Assembly (NCBI GenBank): GCA_046347045.1
Contig: JAXMGX010000018.1
Location: 1 to 64,000, forward strand
Direction of reading: 5' to 3'
DNA length: 64,000 bases
DNA from: ZC4RG30 sp046347045
GTDB taxonomy: Bacteria > Pseudomonadota > Gammaproteobacteria > Steroidobacterales > Steroidobacteraceae
This document shows, piece by piece, positions 34,893-41,879 of the stretch; within the stretch, counting starts at the first letter, position 1; each line of letters begins with the position of its first letter. The position numbers were made by a program, and so were the translations under genes. The notes below the pieces were generated by a model that did no database searches, was not told the origin of the DNA, and saw nothing but the letters and a program-made list of their open reading frames with translations.

Positions 34893-36016
34893 CGGCGCAC
34901 GGCCTTCACGGCCTCTGCCAGCCGCTTGATGCCTTCGTCGATCTGCGCCGGCGACAGCGCGCAGAACGGCAGCCGCAGGAAGCGCTCGCCGCCGCCCTGT
35001 GGGAAGAACGCCAGGCCATCTGCCAGGTTCAGGTTCAGCTTCGACGCGGCCGCGCGCAAGTCGGTGGTGGACACGCCGGCGGGCAGTGTCAGTGACAGGA
35101 AGAATCCGCCATCGGGCCGCGTGGCAACGGCATCGGGGATGTACTTGTCGAGCGCGGCAAGGCAGGCCTGAAGGCGCGGCGCATACAGCGCCTTCAGCTT
35201 CTCGATCTGCGGATCCAGCTTGCCGGCCTTCAGCCATTCATACGTGACGCCATGCGCGAAGTAGCCCGGCGAGATGTAGGTGTCTTCGGCCACCTTGCCG
35301 ATCTTCGCGAGGATGGCGGCATCGCCGATCATGAATCCCAGCCGCACACCGGGCGCGATCAGCTTGGTGAAGCTGGTCATGTGCAGCGTGCGCTGCGGCG
35401 CCAGCGAGAAGATGGTGGGCTCCTGCGTGCCGCGATAGCGCAGCATGCGGTAGGGCGCGTCTTCCAGCAGCAGCACATCGTGCTGCGAGGCCAGTTCGGC
35501 GATGCGCTTGCGCTTGGCGGCCGAGCAGGTGGCGCCCGAGGGATTCTGGAAATCGGGGATCACGTAGAACAGCTTCGGCGTGTGTTCGGCCAGCAGCTTT
35601 TCCAGCGCTTCGATGTTCGGACCGTCGGCTTCCAGCGGCACGCCGATGACCTTGAGCCCGTGGCGGCGGAACAGCGTGATGGCACGGTCGTAACTCGGCG
35701 ATTCGGTGAACACCACGTCGCCCGGCTTCAACAGCGCGGTGCAGAGGAACTCCACCAGTTCCAGCGAGCCATTGCCGGTGAGCACCTGCTCGGGCTTCAC
35801 GCCCTGCCATTCGGCCAGCCAGGCGCGCAGCGGCGCCAGACCCGCCGACGGGCCGTACTGCAGCACCGCGTCGGCGCTGGTGGCCAGCGCATTGGCCGCG
35901 CACTGCGCGAGGTCGGCGGTGGGGAAGGATTCGTTCGCGGGCACACCGCGGGTGAAGTTGATGGTTTCGACTGCAGACATGATTTGGGGGAAGGTCCTGA
36001 TAGCGAGTGAATTCAT
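34889..36016 (-). CDS. PLP-dependent aminotransferase (class I/II, LysN/MocR type)
   Basis: 375 residues from the ATG overlapping the pyrD stop (ATGA, 36013-36016); an ATG at 35980 (MSAVETINFTRG) is the alternative and gives 363 residues. It has YGPSAGLAPLRAWLAEWQGV at the N-terminus, SPSYDRAITLFRRHGLKVIGVP, and the PLP-lysine region HMTSFTKLIAPGVRLGFMIG. The fold is that of alpha-aminoadipate/valine-type aminotransferases. The substrate cannot be inferred. The arrangement behind pyrD on one strand suggests co-transcription, not a shared pathway. Confidence 0.85.
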   Translation of the reverse strand: MNSLAIRTFPQIMSAVETINFTRGVPANESFPTADLAQCAANALATSADAVLQYGPSAGLAPLRAWLAEWQGVKPEQVLTGNGSLELVEFLCTALLKPGDVVFTESPSYDRAITLFRRHGLKVIGVPLEADGPNIEALEKLLAEHTPKLFYVIPDFQNPSGATCSAAKRKRIAELASQHDVLLLEDAPYRMLRYRGTQEPTIFSLAPQRTLHMTSFTKLIAPGVRLGFMIGDAAILAKIGKVAEDTYISPGYFAHGVTYEWLKAGKLDPQIEKLKALYAPRLQACLAALDKYIPDAVATRPDGGFFLSLTLPAGVSTTDLRAAASKLNLNLADGLAFFPQGGGERFLRLPFCALSPAQIDEGIKRLAEAVKAVRR

Positions 36017-36990
36017 TGGGCCGCGAGTGCGGCCAGGTTTGCATGGCCGCGCGCAGCGAGATACTCCGCGATGCCGCGATTGATCTTCGGGCACACCAGC
36101 GGGTCGTAGAACAGCGCCGTGCCCACGCCGATGGCGGTGGCACCGGCCAGCAGGAACTCGATGGCGTCATTGGCGCAGACGATGCCGCCCTGGCCGATGA
36201 TGGGCACGCCATGCGGGCGCGCCACTTCGGCCACCTGCGCGGTTTTCAGCAGCGCGATGGGTTTGATGGCGGGGCCCGACAGGCCGCCCTGCCGGTTGCC
36301 GATCACCGGCTTGCCCGTGCGCGTATCGATGGCCATGCCGGTCATGGTGTTGATCACTGCCAGGCCATTGGTGCCCGCTTCGATGCACAGCCGCGCATTG
36401 AGCTGGATGTCGGTCTGGTTGGGCGAGAGCTTGGTGATCAGCGGCTTGCTGGTGACCTTGCGGCAGGCCGCCACCACGCGCGCCGACATCTCCGGCGAAT
36501 TGCCGAACTGCACGCCACCCTCTTTCACATTGGGGCAGGAGATGTTGATCTCGATGGCATCGATGGGCGAATCGTCGAACTTCGACACCACCTCGATGTA
36601 TTCCTCGATGGTGGAGCCGGAGGCATTGGCGATGAAGCGCGTCTCGGTGAAGTCGAGCGTGGGCAGGATGTCGCGCACCACCACGTCGACGCCGGGATTC
36701 TGCAGGCCGATGGCATTCAGCATGCCCATGGGCGTTTCGAAGACGCGATGCGGCTTGTTGCCCAGCCGCGCCTTGCCGGTGGTGCCCTTCAGGCAGATGG
36801 CGCCCACGTCGCGGTTCGAGAAACCCGTCACGCGGGTGTATTCCTCGCCGAAGCCCACGCACCCCGACAGCAGCACGATGGGCGAGGCGAACTTCATCCC
36901 CAGGAAATCGAGCGCAAGCGAGGCCGGGGGCGGTTGCCAGGCGGCAGGCGCGGCATGCTGCGCGGCGGACTTTTCCAGGGCTGCATTCAT
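36013..36990 (-). CDS. pyrD: Dihydroorotate dehydrogenase-like protein (class 1)
   Basis: 325 residues, TIM barrel. N-terminal FLGMKFASPIVLLSGCVGFG; the catalytic NISCPNVKEGG with the active Cys, as in class 1 enzymes (class 2 has Ser); a Lys-containing LITKLSPNQT; and an FMN phosphate site near the C-terminus (GGIVCANDAIEFLLAGATAIGVG). Class 1B partners PyrK are not present in this window, and the N-terminal 25 residues before the fold are Ala/Pro rich. The ATG at 36990 is chosen over an upstream one at 37020. It makes orotate in pyrimidine synthesis by family, though other class 1 dehydrogenases exist. Confidence 0.85.
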   Translation of the reverse strand: MNAALEKSAAQHAAPAAWQPPPASLALDFLGMKFASPIVLLSGCVGFGEEYTRVTGFSNRDVGAICLKGTTGKARLGNKPHRVFETPMGMLNAIGLQNPGVDVVVRDILPTLDFTETRFIANASGSTIEEYIEVVSKFDDSPIDAIEINISCPNVKEGGVQFGNSPEMSARVVAACRKVTSKPLITKLSPNQTDIQLNARLCIEAGTNGLAVINTMTGMAIDTRTGKPVIGNRQGGLSGPAIKPIALLKTAQVAEVARPHGVPIIGQGGIVCANDAIEFLLAGATAIGVGTALFYDPLVCPKINRGIAEYLAARGHANLAALAAQ

Positions 36991-37037
36991 GTGCGAATTA
37001 TCGCTGAAAATAGGGCACATTGCCGGACGAGGGGACC

Positions 37038-37502
37038 GTGTTCAACGTATTGCTCTACGAGCCTGAAATTCCGCCCAACACCGGCAATTCGATCCGGCTG
37101 TGCGCCAACACCGGCGCTCACCTGCATCTGGTGGGGCGGCTGGGATTCGATCTTTCCGCGCCGCAACTGAAGCGGGCGGGGCTCGACTACCATGACCTGG
37201 CACGGGTTTCGCTGCATGCGGACCTCGCGGCCTGCCTCGCGGCCATCGGTCCCACGCGGCTGTTTGTCATTGAAACCGACGGCGCGCGGGCGTTCCACCA
37301 GGCCCGTTTCCAGCCCGGCGACAGCTTCCTCTTCGGACGCGAGACCTCCGGATTGCCTGAGGCGGTGGTGGCGGGGCTGCCCGAACACGAGCGGCTGCAC
37401 ATCCCCATGCGGCCGGGCAACCGCAGCCTGAACCTGTCGAACGCGGTGGCCGTGGTGGTCTACGAGGCCTGGCGGCAGAACGGCTTCGCGGCCGGCGCAT
37501 GA
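37038..37502 (+). CDS. trmL: tRNA (cytidine(34)-2'-O)-methyltransferase
   Basis: 154 residues, SPOUT knotted methyltransferase. Signature FNVLLYEPEIPPNTGNSIRL at the start, FGRETSGLPEAVVAGLP near residue 96, and RSLNLSNAVAVVVYE near 126 (SAM-binding knot). The enzyme 2'-O-methylates the wobble position of tRNA-Leu species in the cytoplasm. The GTG at 37038 is chosen because AGGGG precedes it; a TTG six codons earlier is less likely. It is divergent from pyrD with about 47 bases between them. Confidence 0.95.
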   Translation: MFNVLLYEPEIPPNTGNSIRLCANTGAHLHLVGRLGFDLSAPQLKRAGLDYHDLARVSLHADLAACLAAIGPTRLFVIETDGARAFHQARFQPGDSFLFGRETSGLPEAVVAGLPEHERLHIPMRPGNRSLNLSNAVAVVVYEAWRQNGFAAGA

Positions 37503-37583
37503 CCATCCGGATCGGTGCGTTGCGGCGCATGACGCGCCGCGCCGGCCTGCGCTAGTCTCTGGTCTGCAAGGGAGGGGTCGATC

Positions 37584-38285
37584 ATGCCGCAACATCGCTG
37601 TCTGCGCCGCGCATACCTGTTCTGCCTGCTGCTGGGGGTGACCTTCGCCACGACTGCGCAGGCGCAGTACCTCGACCGCGGCTGGACGCTGGAACTCGCT
37701 GCCGGCAAGACCTCGTTCAAGGACGTGAGCACGGCCGACCTCGATGGCCTGACGCGCGACTTCTTCGATTCCTTCACGCTGCCCGTCCAGACGCTGGCCT
37801 CGACACTGGACACGCGCGATCGTTCGCTGGGACTGTCGGCAGGCTACCGCTTCAACCGCTGGCTGGCAGCCGACGTGGGGTTCTATTCGCTGGGCTCTTT
37901 CAGGTACGCCGCCAATGGCACCGTGAGCGATGCGGGCGTCATCACGCCGGCCGCGTTCACCTTCAACTATCGCGTGCGCGGCATCCTGCTCGGGGGCACG
38001 GCCACGCTGCCACTGGGGCGCAATCTCGAGTTGCGCGCGCGCGCCGGCATTTCGAACTCGGATGTGACGGTCAGATACTCGGCCACCGTCGGCCCCGACA
38101 CACTGGACGACAAGTATTCGGGTTCATCGCAGGATTTCTACTACGGCGTGGGCGCGGCCTTCGTGGTGTGGGACTACTACCGCATCGGCGTCGATTACCT
38201 GCACCACGCCAAGGTGGGCAAGACCAGCACTACCGGCACCACCGACGTGGACAATGTGATGCTGACGCTGGGCTTCCGCTACTGA
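37584..38285 (+). CDS. Outer-membrane beta-barrel protein (OmpA/OmpW-like)
   Basis: 233 residues with a signal peptide (YLFCLLLGVTFATTAQAQ, cut after about residue 28). The mature part is a series of alternating strands, e.g. GLSAGYRFNRWLAADVGFYSLG, ELRARAGISNSDVTVRY and MLTLGFRY, ending in a terminal aromatic Tyr, the C-terminal insertion signal of outer-membrane proteins. I do not recognise a specific member; an eight-strand barrel is plausible from the length. A -10-like TAGTCT (37553-37558) and AGGGAGGGG before the ATG support this start. Confidence 0.75.
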   Translation: MPQHRCLRRAYLFCLLLGVTFATTAQAQYLDRGWTLELAAGKTSFKDVSTADLDGLTRDFFDSFTLPVQTLASTLDTRDRSLGLSAGYRFNRWLAADVGFYSLGSFRYAANGTVSDAGVITPAAFTFNYRVRGILLGGTATLPLGRNLELRARAGISNSDVTVRYSATVGPDTLDDKYSGSSQDFYYGVGAAFVVWDYYRIGVDYLHHAKVGKTSTTGTTDVDNVMLTLGFRY

Positions 38286-38295
38286 CCGGAGCGCG

Positions 38296-39300
38296 TTACT
38301 CGAACTCCGCCTGCGGCGGCCGGGCCATCAGTTCGCGCACCACCGCGCGCGCGTCGGCGCCATCGAAAAGAATGCGGCAGATGGCTTCGCAGATGGGCAG
38401 GTCGAGGCCCAGCTTCGCAGCCACCATGCGCAGCAGCCGCGCGGCGTGATAGCCCTCGACCACCTGGCCGATCTCGCGCATGGCCTCTTCCACCGACAGG
38501 CCGCGCGCCAGCGCGAGGCCGCAGCGCCGGTTGCGTGACTGGTCGTCGGTGCAGGTGAGCACCAGGTCGCCGAGGCCGGCAAGCCCCATGAAGGTGCGCT
38601 CATGCGCACCCAGCGCCACGCCGAGGCGTGTCATCTCGTTCAGGCCGCGGGTGATCAGCGCCACGCGCATGTTGGCGCCGAAGCCCAGGCCATCCGACAG
38701 GCCCGCGCCCACGGCGATCACGTTCTTCACCGCACCGCCGATTTCCACGCCGCGGATGTCGGTGGACACATAGGTGCGAAAGCCCGGCGTGGCGAGGTCT
38801 TCGGCCACACGCATCGCGAAGGATTCGTCGGTGGAGGCCACCACCATGGCGGTGGGCAGGCCCGCGCCCACTTCGCGCGCGAAGGTGGGGCCCGACAGCA
38901 CCGCCATCGCATGTTTGGCGCCCAGCACTTCATGCGCCACCTGGTGCGGCAGCAGTCCGGTGCTGCGCTCGAACCCCTTGGTGGCCCAGGCGATGCGCAT
39001 CTCCGGTGTCAGTCGCGGCGCAAGCTGCGTCAGCAGCGCGCGAAAACCGCTGCTGGGTACGGCCACCAGCACGTCCGAAACGCCGTGGAGTGCGGCATCG
39101 AGCGAGGGCGCCACCTCGAGCAATTCCGGGAACGGCGCGTCCGGCAGGTAGCGGCGATTGCAGCGCGCCGCGCGCATGTCGGCGAGCTGCGCCGCGTCGC
39201 GGCCCCACAGCCGCGTGGGCTTGCCGGCGCGCGCAAACTGGATCGCGAGCGCGGTGCCCCATGAACCGCTACCCAGGACTGCAATGGGCGCGCTCAGCAC
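38296..39300 (-). CDS. gpsA: Glycerol-3-phosphate dehydrogenase [NAD(P)+]
   Basis: 334 residues. N-terminal NAD-binding MLSAPIAVLGSGSWGTALAI has GxGxxG at residues 10-15; IAWATKGFE, VLSGPTFAREV, GVEIGGAVKNVIAVGAGLSDGLGFGANMRV (catalytic Lys) and GLAGLGDLVLTC follow. It makes sn-glycerol-3-phosphate for phospholipids in the cytoplasm. The start is GTG at 39300, where the Rossmann motif sits at normal distance; a GTG at 39312 is less likely. A 5' fragment of another gpsA copy overlaps it upstream (39294-39353). The order yibN-grxC-secB-gpsA matches gammaproteobacteria. Confidence 0.96.
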   Translation of the reverse strand: MLSAPIAVLGSGSWGTALAIQFARAGKPTRLWGRDAAQLADMRAARCNRRYLPDAPFPELLEVAPSLDAALHGVSDVLVAVPSSGFRALLTQLAPRLTPEMRIAWATKGFERSTGLLPHQVAHEVLGAKHAMAVLSGPTFAREVGAGLPTAMVVASTDESFAMRVAEDLATPGFRTYVSTDIRGVEIGGAVKNVIAVGAGLSDGLGFGANMRVALITRGLNEMTRLGVALGAHERTFMGLAGLGDLVLTCTDDQSRNRRCGLALARGLSVEEAMREIGQVVEGYHAARLLRMVAAKLGLDLPICEAICRILFDGADARAVVRELMARPPQAEFE

Positions 39301-39353
39301 GCACGTCCCCACGAACCGCTGCCCAACACTGCAATGGGACTGGTGAGCATCGT
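39294..39353 (-). pseudogene. gpsA 5' remnant: short upstream copy of the gpsA N-terminus
   Basis: An ATG at 39353 opens an 18-codon frame, MLTSPIAVLGSGSWGRAC then stop, 26 bases after the secB stop. It duplicates the first 15 residues of gpsA (MLSAPIAVLGSGSWG) 50 bases upstream, out of frame. In the shared part (codons 5-15) the nucleotide differences are third-position or synonymous (GTG/GTC, TTG/CTG, GGC/GGT, TCG/TCA, GGA/GGC). Its stop (39296-39294) overlaps the gpsA GTG region, so it could couple translation. It is probably a remnant of the original gpsA start left by a recombination event. Confidence 0.7.
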
Positions 39354-39379
39354 GGCCGCGCCGTGCAGGCCCGCTGCGG

Positions 39380-39847
39380 TCAGTTCGTGGTCTGCGGAAC
39401 CGGCTGCGACTGCGCGCTCAGGTACAGCGCGTCGAAGTTCACCGGCGGCAGCAGCAGCTGCGGGAACCCGCCCTGCGACACGAGCTGGCTGACCATGGCG
39501 CGCGCATAGGGGAACAGCACGCCCGGGCAGATGCTGGCAATGGCGCGCTTCACTTCTTCCTGCCCGAGGTTTTCCATCAGGAAGGCGCCGGCCTGCTTCA
39601 CTTCGACCAGGAACAGCGTCTTGTCGCCCTGCTGTGCCGACACCGTGACGGTGAGCACCACTTCGTGGATGTTGTCCTGGATGGGCGAGCTGTTGGTGGC
39701 GAGGTCGAGGTTGATCTGCGGCTGGAAGTTGCCGTCGGCGCGAGGACCCTGCGGCGACTCGTACGAGCAATCCTTCAGGTACACGCCCTGCAGGGCCAGG
39801 TTCGGCTGCGCGGCGCCGTTGCTCTGCGCGGGGGTTTCATCGGCCAT
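39380..39847 (-). CDS. secB: Protein-export chaperone SecB
   Basis: 155 residues, acidic. Recognisable SecB segments are LALQGVYLKDCSYESPQGP, INLDLATNSSPIQDNIHEVVLTVTV, VEVKQAGAFLMENLGQEEVKRA and ICPGVLFPYARAMVSQLVSQGGFPQLLLPPVNFDALY. It forms a tetramer that delivers preproteins to SecA. The ATG at 39847 follows a GAGG Shine-Dalgarno; a GTG at 39856 is the other option. It follows grxC after 29 bases and precedes gpsA, as in E. coli. Confidence 0.96.
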   Translation of the reverse strand: MADETPAQSNGAAQPNLALQGVYLKDCSYESPQGPRADGNFQPQINLDLATNSSPIQDNIHEVVLTVTVSAQQGDKTLFLVEVKQAGAFLMENLGQEEVKRAIASICPGVLFPYARAMVSQLVSQGGFPQLLLPPVNFDALYLSAQSQPVPQTTN

Positions 39848-39876
39848 CTCATCCACCTCGTTCTTGGAAAATTGGT

Positions 39877-40155
39877 TCAGGCGCCGCGCGCGGCGGCCAG
39901 CAGCGGGTCGAGCTCGCCCTTGCGATCGAGCGCGCTGGTGTCGTCATAGCCGCCCAGGTGGCGGTCGCCGACGAAGATCTGCGGCACCGAGGTGCGGCCC
40001 CCGGCGCGCCGCTGCATCTCGGCGCGCGCGCCTTCCACCGCTTCCACGTCGATATCGGTGTAGGGCACGCCCTTGTCGTCGAACAGCTTGCGCGCGCGGG
40101 CGCAATACGGGCACCACGAGGTGGTGTACATCACGACGTTCGCGGCGGCGTTCAT
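39877..40155 (-). CDS. grxC: Glutaredoxin 3
   Basis: 92 residues with the active site CPYC at residues 15-18 (MYTTSWCPYCARARKLF) and the GSH-binding TSVPQIFVGDRHLGGYDD. It is a monothiol-capable, glutathione-dependent disulfide reductase in the cytoplasm. Its start shares one base with the yibN stop (TGATG, 40155-40157), indicating coupling. Confidence 0.95.
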   Translation of the reverse strand: MNAAANVVMYTTSWCPYCARARKLFDDKGVPYTDIDVEAVEGARAEMQRRAGGRTSVPQIFVGDRHLGGYDDTSALDRKGELDPLLAAARGA

Positions 40156-40574
40156 CAGCGTGTCAGCGGCAGGCCGTCGGTGCGCCAGGCGGCGAGGCCG
40201 CCGCGCAGGTTGAAGGTCTTGGTGAAGCCGGCGGCGTGCAGCTTGCGCGCCAGCGCGGCCGACACGCTGCCGTCTTCGCAGTACAGCACCAGGAATTTCT
40301 CGCGATGCTTCTTCAGCACGTCGGCAGCCTGCTCCTGCTGGTCAGCGGCGAGCGGCTTCGCATTGCCGATGTGGCCGGCGGCAAAGGCCTCTGCGCCGCG
40401 CAGGTCGTACACCGCCGCGCCCTGGTTCATCAGGCGGATGGCTTCCTGCGGCAGCAGCGCGGCGAAGCCCAGGCGGCGCGTGCGCAGTTCGAAGGCAATC
40501 ACCGCCAGCAGCAGCGCAACGGCGAGGCTCACCAGGAAGGGGTGGCGGTTGATGTACTCGAGCAGGCGATCCAT
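40155..40574 (-). CDS. yibN: Rhodanese-like domain protein YibN
   Basis: 139 residues. One N-terminal transmembrane helix (PFLVSLAVALLLAVIAF, about 10-27) precedes a rhodanese domain. The catalytic-loop Cys is in LVLYCEDGSVSAALARKL and GFTKTFNLRGGLAAWR follows near the end. The YibN type occurs upstream of grxC in many gammaproteobacteria. It is probably a membrane-anchored sulfurtransferase-like protein of undefined substrate. The ATG at 40574 is chosen at the start of the helix. It is divergent from envC with about 70 bases between them. Confidence 0.9.
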   Translation of the reverse strand: MDRLLEYINRHPFLVSLAVALLLAVIAFELRTRRLGFAALLPQEAIRLMNQGAAVYDLRGAEAFAAGHIGNAKPLAADQQEQAADVLKKHREKFLVLYCEDGSVSAALARKLHAAGFTKTFNLRGGLAAWRTDGLPLTR

Positions 40575-40629
40575 GGCATCACACGCAAAACGGGCGCGCA
40601 TTATAGCCACCGGCCGCGCCCGGCTCCCT

Positions 40630-40635
40630 TAGACT
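40630..40635 (+). promoter_or_regulatory. Candidate -10 box for envC
   Basis: TAGACT lies 10 bases before the envC ATG (40646), the same short spacing seen at the second MscS gene and at acuI. No good -35 is evident. Another AT-rich element (TTATAG, 40601-40606) lies farther up. Confidence 0.3.
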
Positions 40636-40645
40636 TGCGTTGCCG

Positions 40646-41800
40646 ATGAAACATGCATTGCCCCTGCTGGCGCTGGGATTGTGGTTCGCGACACTGGCGC
40701 TGCCGGCCGCGCAGCCCGACCGCGCACGCACCGAGGCCAACCTGCGTTCGCTCAAGGAGCGGATCGAGCGCATCCAGCGCCAGGTGCAGGAAGACGCCGC
40801 CGAAAAGGACCGCCTCACGCGCGATTTGCGCGCCGCCGAGCAGTCGGTGTCGAAGGCCCAGGGCGAGCTGGGCAAGGTGCGCACCCAGCGCACCGAGACC
40901 AGCGCCGAGCGGGCACGCCTGCAGGCGGAGCGCACCCGGCATCAGGCCGAGCGTGACCGCACCCAGGCCGACTTGGCCCAGCAGCTTCGCTCCGCCTACA
41001 TGATGGGTCGCAGCGAACCGCTCAAGATGCTGCTCAATCAGCGCAGTTTGTCTTCATTTCAGCGAAATTTGACGTATTACGGCTACTTCGGGCGGGATCG
41101 CGCCGCCAAGATCGGCATCATCACGAAGAATATTGCCGAAATCGACGAACTAGCCCGCCGGATCGAAGAACAAGACAACGAATTGGCGCAACTTGAGCTG
41201 CAACGCCAGCGCAAGGTGCAGGAGCTGGACAAGGCCCGCAAATCGCGCGGTCAGGTGCTGGCCAGTCTCACGGCCGAGTCCCGCAACCGCGGCGCGCAGT
41301 TGAAGCGCCTGCAGCAGCAGCAGCAGCAGCTCGAGAACCTGCTGACCGAGCTGCGCCGGGCGACGGAGGCCACGCCCTTCGACCCCAACGACCCCTTCGC
41401 CAGGCTGCAGGGCAAGCTTTCCTGGCCGGTGGCTGGCAAGCTGGAGGTTACCTACGGGGAAACCATAGCCGGCGGTTTACGCTCCAATGGCATCGAGATC
41501 GCTGCAGATCGCGGCACGCCGGTGCGGGCCGTGCACGAGGGCAGGGTGATTTTCGCCGACTGGCTGTCGGGCCGCGGCCTGTTGATCATCCTAGACCATG
41601 GCAATGGCTACTTGAGCCTGTACGGCCACAACGAACAGCTTTTCAAGCAGGCGGGCGCCACCGTGCAGGCCGGCGAGGCCATTGCCGCGGCAGGAGATTC
41701 CGGCGGACGCGCGCGACCGGGCCTGTATTTCGAGATCCGTCGCGCCGGCAAACCGGTGAATCCCAGCGGGTGGTTCAAATCACCCTCGCCCCCGCCCTGA
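40646..41800 (+). CDS. envC: EnvC-type murein hydrolase activator
   Basis: 384 residues with a signal peptide (LLALGLWFATLALPAAQ), a long coiled coil (about residues 30-265, including a CAG6 run coding six Gln), and a C-terminal LytM/M23 fold. The LytM zinc ligands are degenerate: the HxxxD site reads NGIEIAAD and HxH reads GLYFEI, as in EnvC, which cannot cut murein but activates AmiA/AmiB at division. It acts in the periplasm at the septum. The ATG at 40646 is chosen over a TTG two codons earlier. Confidence 0.9.
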   Translation: MKHALPLLALGLWFATLALPAAQPDRARTEANLRSLKERIERIQRQVQEDAAEKDRLTRDLRAAEQSVSKAQGELGKVRTQRTETSAERARLQAERTRHQAERDRTQADLAQQLRSAYMMGRSEPLKMLLNQRSLSSFQRNLTYYGYFGRDRAAKIGIITKNIAEIDELARRIEEQDNELAQLELQRQRKVQELDKARKSRGQVLASLTAESRNRGAQLKRLQQQQQQLENLLTELRRATEATPFDPNDPFARLQGKLSWPVAGKLEVTYGETIAGGLRSNGIEIAADRGTPVRAVHEGRVIFADWLSGRGLLIILDHGNGYLSLYGHNEQLFKQAGATVQAGEAIAAAGDSGGRARPGLYFEIRRAGKPVNPSGWFKSPSPPP

Positions 41801-41879
41801 TAGCGGGGCGTTCCGGCGTCTCTTCAATCTGCCGACTGGATCAATCCGCCTGTCAAGTCATTAAGTCATCCTGCGCCCC

